This document shows, piece after piece, positions 16,019-24,290 of a stretch of 64,000 bases of DNA. Position 1 is the stretch's first letter. Every line of letters starts with the position of its first letter. Under the pieces are notes generated by a model. That model did no database searches and was not told the DNA's origin. It was given only the letters and a program-made list of their open reading frames with translations. Location: NCBI RefSeq assembly GCF_005222915.1, contig NZ_STFX01000022.1, forward strand, positions 49,472 through 113,471. Reading direction: 5' to 3'. The translations under genes and the position numbers were made by a program. Source of the DNA: Rhizobium sp. FKL33. GTDB lineage: Bacteria; Pseudomonadota; Alphaproteobacteria; Rhizobiales; Rhizobiaceae.

Positions 16019-17566
16019 ATGACCACGCAGCAGCCGACTGGCGCCGCAGGATTGCGTATTGAAGACCCGTTGGCGTGCCGCGCTCGCCAGGTTCCGGATA
16101 AACGCGCAGCCGTGGAATTGACGACGCGACGCACCGTCACCTATGCGCAACTGGACGCACTGGCCGCCCGCGCGGGCGGACTGATCCAGAGCATGATATC
16201 GACGGCGGACGCCCAACCGCGCATCGCCGTCATCGGACGAAATTCCCTTCTGCAACTCGCTATATCCTTCGGCTGCCAGCGGATCGGCGCGGTGTTCACG
16301 CCGCTCAACTGGCGGCTCGGCGCTGCGGAACTGTGCGCGATTGTTGAGGACTGCGCGCCTGCGCTCGTTCTCTATGCGGATGAATTTGCAAGCGCCGCCG
16401 CGTCATTCGCCGCCTCGCCTGACCGTCACGTGATGCCGCTCGAAGGCGCGAACGGCTTCGAAACCCGCCTCGCCTCCACGCATCCTGTCCCGCATGTCGC
16501 CTATCCCGGCGAAACGCCGGCCATCATGCTGTACACCTCGGGCACGACGGGCGCGCCGAAGGGCGTGGTGATCACAGCGGCCAATGCGCTCTGCGCGTCT
16601 TTGAATTTCGCCGCCGTCGGCGATGTCGGCGGCGACAGCGTCGCCCTGTGCGACCTGCCCTTCTTCCACACGATCGGGCTTTGCGCCATCTCCCGCACGA
16701 CCATCGCGCTCGGCGGGACTCTGGTGATCTCGGATCGCTTCCTGCCGGAGCGCACGCTTACCTGCCTCGGCGACGAAACGCTCGGCGTCAGCCATTACTT
16801 CGCTGTGCCGCAAATGGCGGCGGCGCTGCGCAAGGATCCATCCTACGACGCCGCCAAGCTCGCCCGCCTCAAGGCCATCTTCATCGGCGGCGCGCCGCTG
16901 TCCAAGCAGTTGATCGACCTGTTCCTGCAAGACGGCGTCGCGCTGGTCAACGGCTACGGCATGAGCGAGGCGGGAACGGCCATCCACATGCCGCTCGACA
17001 AGCAGGCGGTCGCAGCCCATCCCGGCGCGGTGGGCTATCCCGCGCCGCTGATTGAAATCCGTCTGGTCGGCCCCGATGGCGCAGACGCTCCGGCCGGAGA
17101 GGCTGGCGAGATCTGGTTGCGCGGCCCGTCCGTCACGCCTGGCTATTGGAACAAGCCGCAGGAAACCGAAAAGGCCTTTGTCGACGGCTGGTACCGAACC
17201 GGCGATCTCGGCCAGCGGACAGAAAGCGGAGCGATCTATGTGCCCGATCGTCTGAAAGACATGTACATCTCCGGCGGAGAAAACGTCTATCCGGCCGAAG
17301 TCGAGGCCGTGCTCGCCGCCCATCCCAAAGTCGGCGACGTGGCGGTCATCGGCGTCGCCGATCCCAAATGGGGCGAAACCGGCGTCGCCTATGTCGTCAG
17401 CCGCGACGCAACGCTGACCGCCGACGAACTCTCCGCCTATTGCGCCGAGAAACTCGCAGCCTTCAAGCGACCTTCGCAACTGCGCTTCATCGAAGCCATA
17501 CCCCGCACGGCCTCCGGCAAGGCCCAGAAACATGTGCTCAAGCAAACCCGCGGAACAGAGGCCTGA
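16019..17566 (+). CDS. Hydroxycinnamate-CoA ligase (feruloyl-CoA synthetase-like)
   Basis: 515 residues, an adenylate-forming acyl-CoA synthetase. Motifs: YTSGTTGAPKGVV (near residue 172), GYGMSEAGT, WYRTGDLG (near 390), DMYISGGENVYPAEVE and the catalytic lysine region PRTASGKAQKHVLK. It activates an aromatic or related acid to its CoA ester with ATP. The next gene is a hydroxycinnamoyl-CoA hydratase/lyase, so ferulate or p-coumarate are the likely substrates. The gap is only 34 bases, so this is one operon controlled by the divergent MarR. Confidence 0.85.
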   Translation: MTTQQPTGAAGLRIEDPLACRARQVPDKRAAVELTTRRTVTYAQLDALAARAGGLIQSMISTADAQPRIAVIGRNSLLQLAISFGCQRIGAVFTPLNWRLGAAELCAIVEDCAPALVLYADEFASAAASFAASPDRHVMPLEGANGFETRLASTHPVPHVAYPGETPAIMLYTSGTTGAPKGVVITAANALCASLNFAAVGDVGGDSVALCDLPFFHTIGLCAISRTTIALGGTLVISDRFLPERTLTCLGDETLGVSHYFAVPQMAAALRKDPSYDAAKLARLKAIFIGGAPLSKQLIDLFLQDGVALVNGYGMSEAGTAIHMPLDKQAVAAHPGAVGYPAPLIEIRLVGPDGADAPAGEAGEIWLRGPSVTPGYWNKPQETEKAFVDGWYRTGDLGQRTESGAIYVPDRLKDMYISGGENVYPAEVEAVLAAHPKVGDVAVIGVADPKWGETGVAYVVSRDATLTADELSAYCAEKLAAFKRPSQLRFIEAIPRTASGKAQKHVLKQTRGTEA

Positions 17567-17600
17567 AGCTGCCGCCGCCCGCCATCATGAGGAGACAAAC

Positions 17601-18428
17601 ATGGAAAAGACCTATCCCGCCGACGGCCCGGTGCTCGTCGACTTCGACAACGGCATCGCCTTCGTCACCCTGAACCGCCCGGAAAAACGCAACGCCATGA
17701 GCCCGGCTCTCAACAAGCGCATGCTCGAAGTGCTGGACGATCTCGAAGGCGACGATCGCTGCGGCGTGCTGGTGCTGCGCGGCGCGGGCTCGTCCTGGTC
17801 GGCCGGCATGGACCTCAAGGAATATTTCCGCGACAATGACGGCAAGGGACGCGACGTGACGCTGAAATCCCGCCGCCAGTCGGGCGGCTGGTGGGGCCGG
17901 CTGATGTATTTCGAAAAGCCGACCATCGCCATGGTCAACGGCTGGTGCTTCGGCGGCGCGTTCACGCCACTGGTCTCCTGCGATCTCGCCGTCGCCGCCG
18001 ACGAAGCCACCTTCGGCCTGTCGGAAATCAACTGGGGCATCCTGCCCGGCGGCAATGTCACCCGCGCCGTCGCCGAGGTGATGAACCATCGCGACTCGCT
18101 CTATTACATCATGACCGGCGAGACCTTCGGCGGCCAGAAGGCGCGCGACATGGGTCTGGTCAACGAATCCGTGCCGCTCGCCGATCTCGAAACCCGCGTC
18201 CGCGCCATCTGCGCCAGCCTGCTCGAAAAGAACCCGGTCACGCTGAAAGCCGCCAAGGACACGTTCAAGCGCGTGCGCAATCTGCCCTGGGATCTCGCCG
18301 ACGATTACATCTACGCCAAGCTCGAGCAGATGCTGTTCCTCGACAAGACCCGCGGCCGCGACGAAGGGCTCAAGCAGTTCCTCGACGACAAGACCTATCG
18401 TCCCGGTCTCGGCGCCTATAAGCGCTGA
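17601..18428 (+). CDS. p-Hydroxycinnamoyl-CoA hydratase/lyase (feruloyl-CoA hydratase/lyase)
   Basis: 275 residues, crotonase fold, strikingly like the Pseudomonas HCHL enzyme (NRPEKRNAMSP, AGMDLKEYF, MVNGWCFGGAFTPLVSCDLA, FGLSEINWGI, YYIMTGETFGGQKA, FLDDKTYRPGL). It hydrates feruloyl- or coumaroyl-CoA and cleaves it to an aromatic aldehyde plus acetyl-CoA. The catalytic Glu of SEINWGI and the active-site Tyr of KEYF are kept; the Ser of the Pseudomonas GGFSPL segment is Thr here. ATG 17601 has GAGGAG upstream; a longer frame start at 17532 overlaps the ligase end. Confidence 0.93.
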   Translation: MEKTYPADGPVLVDFDNGIAFVTLNRPEKRNAMSPALNKRMLEVLDDLEGDDRCGVLVLRGAGSSWSAGMDLKEYFRDNDGKGRDVTLKSRRQSGGWWGRLMYFEKPTIAMVNGWCFGGAFTPLVSCDLAVAADEATFGLSEINWGILPGGNVTRAVAEVMNHRDSLYYIMTGETFGGQKARDMGLVNESVPLADLETRVRAICASLLEKNPVTLKAAKDTFKRVRNLPWDLADDYIYAKLEQMLFLDKTRGRDEGLKQFLDDKTYRPGLGAYKR

Positions 18429-18697
18429 CCTGTCCTCTCGCCGCAACCGCCGGCAGATTCGGCCCGTCATCCTCCTGCGATGGCGGGCCTTTTCGCGCCC
18501 GGCGCTGTCTCATCCTGATCGAGACGTTTCATTCCGGAACAGACCCGGCGGCGAGGTTGCGCCGGAAATTGCTTAAACCTCTACACGTTATCCTTAATTT
18601 CGTGGAAACGGGCGCTTGCCGACCCGTTTCATTCCGTCTCCGCCTGCCCTGGCTTACATAGATCTCACGACAACTGATTGGACCAGTGGAGGACCAG
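18429..18697. other. Intergenic region between the lyase operon and RTX protein 2
   Basis: 269 bases without a supported gene. Just before the RTX start there is GTGGAGGACC, the ribosome-binding site. The upstream half is AT-richer (around 18570-18605) and probably holds the RTX promoter. No clear terminator hairpin was found after the lyase. Confidence 0.5.
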
Positions 18698-19600
18698 ATG
18701 GCGCGGATCAAGGGCACCAACAACGCTGATGACATCCATGGCGCCGATGGCGACGACGTCATCACCGGCCTGGCCGGCGACGACATCATCCGCGCCAGCG
18801 CCGGCGATGACTACATCAACGGCGGCAAGGGCTGGGACGTCATCGACTACACGACTTATCGCGGCCGCCTCTCGATCAATCTGCAGGACAAGGGCGAAAC
18901 CAAGGTCTATGGCGACGGCGTCCATCGCGACACCCTGGTGAGCATCGAGCAGATCATCGGCGGTTCAGGCGACGATTACTTCGTCGGCAACAAGGCCGAC
19001 AACGTGCTGAGCGGCGGCGCGGGCCACGATTACTTCGTCGCCAGCGGAGGCTACGACACCTATAACGGTGACGCCGGCTACGACCTCGTCGATTTCTCCC
19101 GCATCGGCACAGGCCTCACGTTCAAGATCGACGACAAGTCCGGCGCGACCACCGTCTATGGCGGCGACGGCTCCTATGACGTGCTGATCAGCATCGAGAA
19201 CGTCATCGGCACCAAATACAACGACGTCATCCGCGGCGGCAATGAAGACAACTATTTCCGCGGCATGGCCGGCAACGACACCCTGATCGGCGGCGGTAGC
19301 GGCGATGTTCTCGACGGCGGCGCCGGCAACGACCGCCTGACCGGCGGCAAGCATACCGATGTATTCGAATTCAACGGCAGGTTCGGCCATGACACCATCA
19401 CCGACTTCAACGCCACCGGCGAACAGCACGACGTGATCGACCTCAGGGACGTCAACTATTTCCCCTGCTTCGACGACCTCATCACCTATTCGGCCGAGCA
19501 GGTCGGAAAAGACGTGGTCATCGACGGCGGCAAATACGGTGAGCTCACGCTGAAGAATGTCGACATCAAGGACCTCTCGGTCGACGACTTCCTGTTCTGA
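18698..19600 (+). CDS. RTX-type calcium-binding secreted protein 2
   Basis: 300 residues, RTX-like almost throughout. GGxGxDxUx nonapeptides occur in at least three blocks (DADGDD and GLAGDDIIR near the start, GGSGDDYFVGNKADNVLSGG, and GMAGNDTLIGGGSGDVLDGG), separated by beta inserts such as RLSINLQDKGETKVYGDG. It ends TLKNVDIKDLSVDDFLF, the type I secretion-like tail shared with the other RTX proteins in the window. Start is ATG 18698 after GGAGG; the GTG at 18686 is inside that ribosome-binding site. Confidence 0.87.
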   Translation: MARIKGTNNADDIHGADGDDVITGLAGDDIIRASAGDDYINGGKGWDVIDYTTYRGRLSINLQDKGETKVYGDGVHRDTLVSIEQIIGGSGDDYFVGNKADNVLSGGAGHDYFVASGGYDTYNGDAGYDLVDFSRIGTGLTFKIDDKSGATTVYGGDGSYDVLISIENVIGTKYNDVIRGGNEDNYFRGMAGNDTLIGGGSGDVLDGGAGNDRLTGGKHTDVFEFNGRFGHDTITDFNATGEQHDVIDLRDVNYFPCFDDLITYSAEQVGKDVVIDGGKYGELTLKNVDIKDLSVDDFLF

Positions 19601-19625
19601 TCCCTCCGCCTGGGGTCGGAATGCA

Positions 19626-19666
19626 CGCCCGCGCGCCAGCCTCGGCGCGCGGGCGTCTCCTTTTTA
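19626..19666 (+). terminator. Intrinsic terminator after RTX protein 2
   Basis: A 12-bp perfect stem, CGCCCGCGCGCC/GGCGCGCGGGCG, with loop AGCCTC, followed by TCTCCTTTTTAG. It is a textbook rho-independent terminator for the plus strand. Confidence 0.85.
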
Positions 19667-20506
19667 GGGCCATGTCTGAGGACTGCCCGCGAGCGCCCGA
19701 CGCACATAGGTTGCGGGCTTCCTCCATGTCGCCTCTTTATCGCTGCCGGGAAATTCGTCCTTCCTCTCTCCCGACGGCAAATAGTCGCCGTGTTCATAAT
19801 CCTCACTGTCATCAATAATCCAGGGAGGACGCGTTTTTCCGATCGCCTTCGGTGGACCTGCGTAACCAAGGGCTGCCGATAGAGGCCATGCGGTCCCATC
19901 GATCAACTGCCCGAAGAAATTGCCGGCGGGGAAAGCCCATCGGAGAACAGTGTCCTTGCGCGACGCAAGCACATGTACGGATTCAGCCTTTGCGAAAGAA
20001 TTGGCATACTCCTTTTCGAGGCAGGTTCTCTCGATCGCGCCAGCCATCAGGATCACGGTTCGGGTATTGCCCCGGAGACCTCGCACCGCTTCCAGCGCCA
20101 CCCGCGCGCCGAGACTGTGGCTGAGGAACGACGTCTCTCCTATTCCCGACAAGCGCTTGTTACAAAATTTGGCAAGTCGCTGTCCGGTGGCCGAGGCGGT
20201 CGGCTTTTCAACGGGATAACTGATGAAGCCGGCGACGGAGTCGCCCGGCCAAAGCACGCCGAGAAACGCGACCGATTGAGGAAGTTCCAGCGCCTGCTCA
20301 AGCCTCGTGAGCTTGCACAAGGCCTCGGCCTGGCTGTTGTTATAGCCATGAATCCCGAAGAGAACACTTCGCCCGGCAATCAGCCTCTGCAGCGTAGAAA
20401 GGTCGAGAACGGAGGCGCGAAAAGATCCGTCAGTCCTCAGGACCATAGGCTCCGTCAACAGTCCGCCGCCGACCGGCTGCTTCCTGAAATTGAGAAACAG
20501 CGACAT
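19664..20506 (-). CDS. Alpha/beta-hydrolase-like protein (DUF900-like)
   Basis: 280 residues. The hydrolase core shows the oxyanion strand SVLFGIHGYNNS, the nucleophile elbow LSHSLGARVAL (Ser in SHSLG) and a later ASRKDTVLRW that could supply the acid. No signal peptide. The substrate is unknown. ATG 20506 (MSLFLNFRKQPVGGG) lies 4 bases after the stop of the membrane-protein gene upstream, so the two are translationally coupled. The C-terminus has an acidic stretch (DDSEDYEHGDYLPSGERKDE). Confidence 0.7.
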   Translation of the reverse strand: MSLFLNFRKQPVGGGLLTEPMVLRTDGSFRASVLDLSTLQRLIAGRSVLFGIHGYNNSQAEALCKLTRLEQALELPQSVAFLGVLWPGDSVAGFISYPVEKPTASATGQRLAKFCNKRLSGIGETSFLSHSLGARVALEAVRGLRGNTRTVILMAGAIERTCLEKEYANSFAKAESVHVLASRKDTVLRWAFPAGNFFGQLIDGTAWPLSAALGYAGPPKAIGKTRPPWIIDDSEDYEHGDYLPSGERKDEFPGSDKEATWRKPATYVRRALAGSPQTWP

Positions 20507-20510
20507 CGGC

Positions 20511-21176
20511 TCACCGCGTGATAGTTTTGAATGATGCGGACGCGGCAGTAATGGCACTGGTCAGATCCTTGGCGATCGGAGCCAGCGGCGCCGCAATAAT
20601 GCCGATGCCGAACGCTTGCACGAAGAGGAGAAACCCGCCTTGTCCGCTCTCCGTCACCACCGAAAATGCGCCAATCTCAGAAATGACGACCGCAACGGCG
20701 GCGGCGATGACTTTGGCGGAATTGCGGTATCGCTGATCCGCCCGTTCGAAAGCCGCATCGAGCCGCGCGTCGATCACGCCCTCTAAGCGGGCAAGCAGCG
20801 CCAGTTCCGCATCGTCAAGCGCAGCGCCAGTCTCCAGCTTCGCCGAGATCGCCAATAGTGAAGCCGGGTTGACGCCCGGCGCCGCCTCAGCGAGATCCGC
20901 AGCCGTGCTGGGCGCGATCCCCAACTTGATCAGACCCTTGATTGCGATTTTCTGGTCCGCGACATTCATGCCGTTGATCCAATTGGCCTTTGCCAGTTCG
21001 AACGGCGCATCTTTGTTCACCAACTCCAGCGCCGACCGGAAGGGCTGCAGCGCCTCCTCCACGAAGCCATAGCCGATATTGGACACGCCGCCTTTGAACG
21101 CTTTGCTCGAATCCACCAGTCCATAAGCGGCCGTTCCGATCGCGGTCGTCGCAGCCAAAATCATCGGTATGTCCAT
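20511..21176 (-). CDS. Hypothetical membrane protein paired with the hydrolase
   Basis: 221 residues, not recognised. An N-terminal hydrophobic stretch (MILAATTAIGTAAYGLV) is followed by a helical soluble middle rich in Ala and Leu (ADLAEAAPGVNPASLLAIS) and two C-terminal membrane segments (VIAAAVAVVISEIGAFSVV and GFLLFVQAFGIGIIAAPLAPI). It is the first gene of a two-gene unit with the alpha/beta hydrolase. A role as membrane partner or tether of the hydrolase is inference. Confidence 0.65.
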   Translation of the reverse strand: MDIPMILAATTAIGTAAYGLVDSSKAFKGGVSNIGYGFVEEALQPFRSALELVNKDAPFELAKANWINGMNVADQKIAIKGLIKLGIAPSTAADLAEAAPGVNPASLLAISAKLETGAALDDAELALLARLEGVIDARLDAAFERADQRYRNSAKVIAAAVAVVISEIGAFSVVTESGQGGFLLFVQAFGIGIIAAPLAPIAKDLTSAITAASASFKTITR

Positions 21177-21497
21177 TTGCTGACCTCATCCCCAAAAGCC
21201 GCGTCGGCGCAAGCCAAGTCGAAACGGCGCGTGAAAAGGCGCCGCTCCGCCAGCTCGGCGAAACGCATGAGAAAAATTGAATTGATCGAAATGCCATCCT
21301 CATCGACGCCTGCGCGGTCGATGCTATAGTCAAACACAGGATAGAGAGTTTAGCAAACAAATATTTGCAACCAAATGATGTGGCGCATAGATGATTTGCA
21401 GTCGGAGCAAGCACGCCGGCTTGCCGTATCGCTCTTTCCTCTCTATCGAAGACCAGCTTGAGCAAAGCCGCTCCCGTCCCGAAAGCCGCCCCACCGC
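21177..21497. other. Divergent promoter region, no gene supported
   Basis: About 320 bases between the leftward membrane-protein/hydrolase pair and the rightward M50 gene. Minus-strand frames here are short or shadows. An AT-richer segment at 21260-21390 includes the inverted repeat GCAAACAAATATTTGC (21353-21368, imperfect). The M50 start has no clear ribosome-binding site. Confidence 0.4.
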
Positions 21498-22766
21498 ATG
21501 CAGTTCATCCTCCAGATCCTCTTCCTCCTTTTGATGCTGGCGATTTACCGACTCCTGTCGGAAACCGGGCGCGGCATGAGACTGATCCGCTTTTCCAGAC
21601 TGTCGGCGGAGCCGCCGGAAAGCGCGCTCGCGCGGCTGCAGGCGGCGATGGAGAATACCGGCGGCACATTCGCGCCGGTGGAGGCGATCGTGGAGACGCC
21701 CGACGGCGGGCGCACGGTCTATATCGGCAAGTCGAACCACGTTCATCAGCTGCGCATCCGCCCGCTCGAAGGCCTGCCGCAGGGCAGCCTGGGCGTCGAG
21801 GTCGTCTCGGTCGACGGCGTCGATGCGGCGCCCGGCCGGGAAGCGGTGGAGATCTGGACCGTCGAGCCTGCCGGCTCCGGCTCGCGCATCACGGTCGAAC
21901 AGCGGCTTTTCGCCCGTATCGGCGGCGTCGTCTCAGCAATCGTCGGCGCCTGGCGGCAGTTGCGCAGCTTCGTCCGTGCGGAGCGGGATTATTCGACAGC
22001 GCCCTCTCGCGCGGCCCCGCCCTCGGGCCGAGCCGGCCAGCAAGCCCGCGCCGGCCGCAAGCCGCTGTTCGGCTCCTTCGATCCGCGCGACTACGCCATG
22101 GAAATCGGGCTCTCGCTGCTCGCCTTTGCGCTGATGGTCGTGCAGCTCGATTTCGAATCGGCGCTGCAATTGACGCTGGTCATCCTCGTGCACGAATATG
22201 GTCACTACCTGTCGTTCCAGATCATGGGCAAGCAGGGCAATCGCATCATGCTGCTGCCGTTCCTCGGCGGGCTGGCCGTGTCGGCCTCGCCGCATCGGTC
22301 GGAGTTCGAACGCGCCTTCACCGCGCTCGCCGGCCCGGCGATCTGCGTCCCCCTGTCGGTCCTCTGCTTCGTCTATGTCTATACCGCCACCGATTATTCG
22401 CCGATCTTGTCGTGGATCGCAGGCGTCGCCTATTTCAGCTGCCTCCTCAACGCCATCAACCTCTTGCCGATCTATCCGCTGGACGGCGGACAGGTGGCGG
22501 AAGGATATGTGCGGAGCTTCATGAAGGACGGGTTCACACAGGTGATGATGGCGCTGGCGCTCGGCGGCCTGCTGCTTCTTGTCTGGCTCGGCTATTCGCG
22601 CATGGCGGTGCTGATCGCCATTCTCGGCCTGCCCGGCCTCATGCGCCGCTCTTTCGTGCCTTCGGCGACGAGCATGTCGCCGCGCGAAACCCTGCTCATC
22701 ACCCTCGGTTATGCGCTGTCGATGGGGGCGCATGCGGGCCTGCTCTATTTCGGCTGGGGCTTTTGA
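21498..22766 (+). CDS. M50 (site-2-protease-like) membrane metalloprotease
   Basis: 422 residues. After an N-terminal membrane segment there is a soluble domain of about 190 residues, a low-complexity linker (SRAAPPSGRAGQQARAG), then a polytopic membrane domain. The HExxH zinc site is LVHEYGHYLSF, and the third ligand region NLLPIYPLDGGQ matches the NxxPxxPLDGG signature. The cytosolic-looking extension is unlike plain RseP or SpoIVFB and has no PDZ domain that I can see. Such proteases act inside the membrane on regulators; the target is unknown. Confidence 0.85.
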   Translation: MQFILQILFLLLMLAIYRLLSETGRGMRLIRFSRLSAEPPESALARLQAAMENTGGTFAPVEAIVETPDGGRTVYIGKSNHVHQLRIRPLEGLPQGSLGVEVVSVDGVDAAPGREAVEIWTVEPAGSGSRITVEQRLFARIGGVVSAIVGAWRQLRSFVRAERDYSTAPSRAAPPSGRAGQQARAGRKPLFGSFDPRDYAMEIGLSLLAFALMVVQLDFESALQLTLVILVHEYGHYLSFQIMGKQGNRIMLLPFLGGLAVSASPHRSEFERAFTALAGPAICVPLSVLCFVYVYTATDYSPILSWIAGVAYFSCLLNAINLLPIYPLDGGQVAEGYVRSFMKDGFTQVMMALALGGLLLLVWLGYSRMAVLIAILGLPGLMRRSFVPSATSMSPRETLLITLGYALSMGAHAGLLYFGWGF

Positions 22767-22788
22767 AAAAGCACTGAATAAAGCGCAA

Positions 22789-22869
22789 CAAAAAAGCTCG
22801 CAAATCAATGGCAGCCTTGAATCATCATCAATCCCAAAGCAGAAGCCGGTTTATGAGTTTTCGGCCTAG
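22789..22869 (-). repeat. 81-base dispersed repeat, copy 1
   Basis: This stretch is the reverse complement of the last 81 bases of the window, with 5 mismatches (76/81 identical). Both copies have CTAG at the same boundary. In copy 1 the CTAG is also the 4-base duplication flanking the IS701-family insertion. The other boundary is unknown because copy 2 runs off the window. Confidence 0.8.
22866..22869. repeat. Left target-site duplication CTAG
   Basis: CTAG directly precedes the left inverted repeat of the IS and recurs at 24287-24290 directly after the right one. Because CTAG is palindromic and short, the support comes from its exact placement at both ends. Confidence 0.75.
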
Positions 22870-24286
22870 CACTACTTTGGCAGATTGGGGCAAGGCTGAT
22901 TTGAGATGATTTGTGCTCTCTTCCGTTGGGGGCAACATGTCAGATTGGGATACTGAGCTTTCCGCATTTTTGCAGCCATTTCTGGAGAAGCTTGGGCACA
23001 AGAAGCGGCGACAGATGTGCCCTCTCTATGTGTCTGGGCTGATCGGTCCCGGTGACCGCAAGAGTATCGAGCCCATGGCGGAGCGGCTTGCTCCCGGCCA
23101 ATATGACCGCCTTCACCATTTCATTTCCGATGGTCTTTGGGATGCAGCGCCTCTTGAGACTGAGCTTGCGCGACAGGCGGACAGGATCGTTGGTGCGTCC
23201 AATGCGTTTCTGGTGATCGATGACACGGGCCTTCCCAAGAAAGGCGACCACTCAGTCGGAGTCGCGCCGCAATACGCTTCGATGCTGGGGAAGAGGGCAA
23301 ACTGCCAGACGCTGGTTTCGGTGACGCTTGCCCGAGACGAGGTGCCTGTTCCGGTTGGCTTACGTCTGTATTTGCCTGAGAGCTGGACCAGCGACACCGA
23401 CCGGATGGCCAAGGCCGGGGTTCCCGATGCCATGCGGGCATCTCGCACAAAGCCGGAGATCGCTCTTGCCGAGATCGATCGGTTGATCGCCGCTGGTATC
23501 CGGTTTGGCGCAGTGCTGGCTGACGCAGGCTACGGCTTGTCTGCGGCCTTCCGTCAGGGTTTAAGTGGACGTGGCCTCACCTGGGCGGTCGGCATCCCCA
23601 AGCATCAGAAGGTCTATCCTCATGATGTCGAATTGATCTTTCCCGTCTCTGGACATGGTCGCCCGCGTAAGCATCCGATCCCCGACACCCTTTCGGTTTC
23701 CGCCGAAACGATGTTGGCGTCTGCAAGCTGGAAGAAGGTCAGTTGGCGCCGTGGCACGAAAGGCCGCCTCACGGCACGGTTTGCCGCATTGCGCATCCGG
23801 ATCGCCGACGGCACGCCGCAGCGTATTCTCGACAAGGGACAACAGCACATGCCGGGCGAAGAAGCCTGGCTGGTTGGCGAATGGCGATCAAACGACGAGC
23901 GCAAATACTACCTGTCCAACCTGCCGGTCGATGCGACGTTGAAAGTACTGGCGGCCGCCATCAAGGCGAGATGGGTTTGCGAGCAGGCGCATCAGCAGAT
24001 GAAAGAGGAGCTTGGTCTCGACCACTTCGAAGGCCGATCATGGCAAGGGCTACATCGGCACGCTCTGATGACGATGATCGCTTATACTTTCCTCCAGCGC
24101 CAGAGATTGCAGACTGCAAAGCGGGAAAAAAAAGAAGCGACAAAGACGCAAGGGGCCACCTGAGCCCACCCTGCCAGCCATCCGTCGAGCCGTCATCAGT
24201 GCACTCGCCAGACAAATGATGACAATCCGATGTCCCCACTGCAAAGCGCAAATTCGAGCCACAGAACCTATTCTGCCAAAGTAGTG
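22870..24286 (+). mobile_element. IS701-family insertion sequence, 1417 bp
   Basis: Perfect 15-bp terminal inverted repeats, CACTACTTTGGCAGA (22870-22884) and its reverse complement (24272-24286), enclose a single transposase gene. Flanking CTAG duplications show a simple insertion. It splits the second gene of an AT-rich minus-strand operon, whose two pieces read in frame once the IS and one CTAG are removed. The ends look intact, but the transposase frame is interrupted near its C-terminus. Confidence 0.9.
22937..24163 (+). CDS. IS701-family DDE transposase, frame broken near the C-terminus
   Basis: 408 residues of an IS701-type transposase with RNase-H-like core motifs (FLVIDDTGLPKKGDHSVGVA, AVLADAGYG, and the E region WVCEQAHQQMKEELGLDHFE). 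ATG 22937 (MSDWDTEL) is the family start. The frame ends at 24163 just past a run of eight A (24126-24133). In the +1 frame the usual C-terminus continues (GPPEPTLPAIRRAVISALAR, then RCPHCKAQIR) to a TAG inside the right inverted repeat at 24282-24284. This is either a frameshift mutation or recoding at the A-run. Confidence 0.88.
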   Translation: MSDWDTELSAFLQPFLEKLGHKKRRQMCPLYVSGLIGPGDRKSIEPMAERLAPGQYDRLHHFISDGLWDAAPLETELARQADRIVGASNAFLVIDDTGLPKKGDHSVGVAPQYASMLGKRANCQTLVSVTLARDEVPVPVGLRLYLPESWTSDTDRMAKAGVPDAMRASRTKPEIALAEIDRLIAAGIRFGAVLADAGYGLSAAFRQGLSGRGLTWAVGIPKHQKVYPHDVELIFPVSGHGRPRKHPIPDTLSVSAETMLASASWKKVSWRRGTKGRLTARFAALRIRIADGTPQRILDKGQQHMPGEEAWLVGEWRSNDERKYYLSNLPVDATLKVLAAAIKARWVCEQAHQQMKEELGLDHFEGRSWQGLHRHALMTMIAYTFLQRQRLQTAKREKKEATKTQGAT

Positions 24287-24290
24287 CTAG
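24287..24290. repeat. Right target-site duplication CTAG
   Basis: CTAG immediately after the right inverted repeat, matching 22866-22869. Confidence 0.75.

Noticed and set aside
18698..19600. Repeated GGC/GAC-rich DNA considered as a repeat array
   Set aside because: The repeats are three-base phased and encode RTX nonapeptides in one frame; it is ordinary coding DNA. The same applies to the RTX genes at 46.1 and 52.3 kb.
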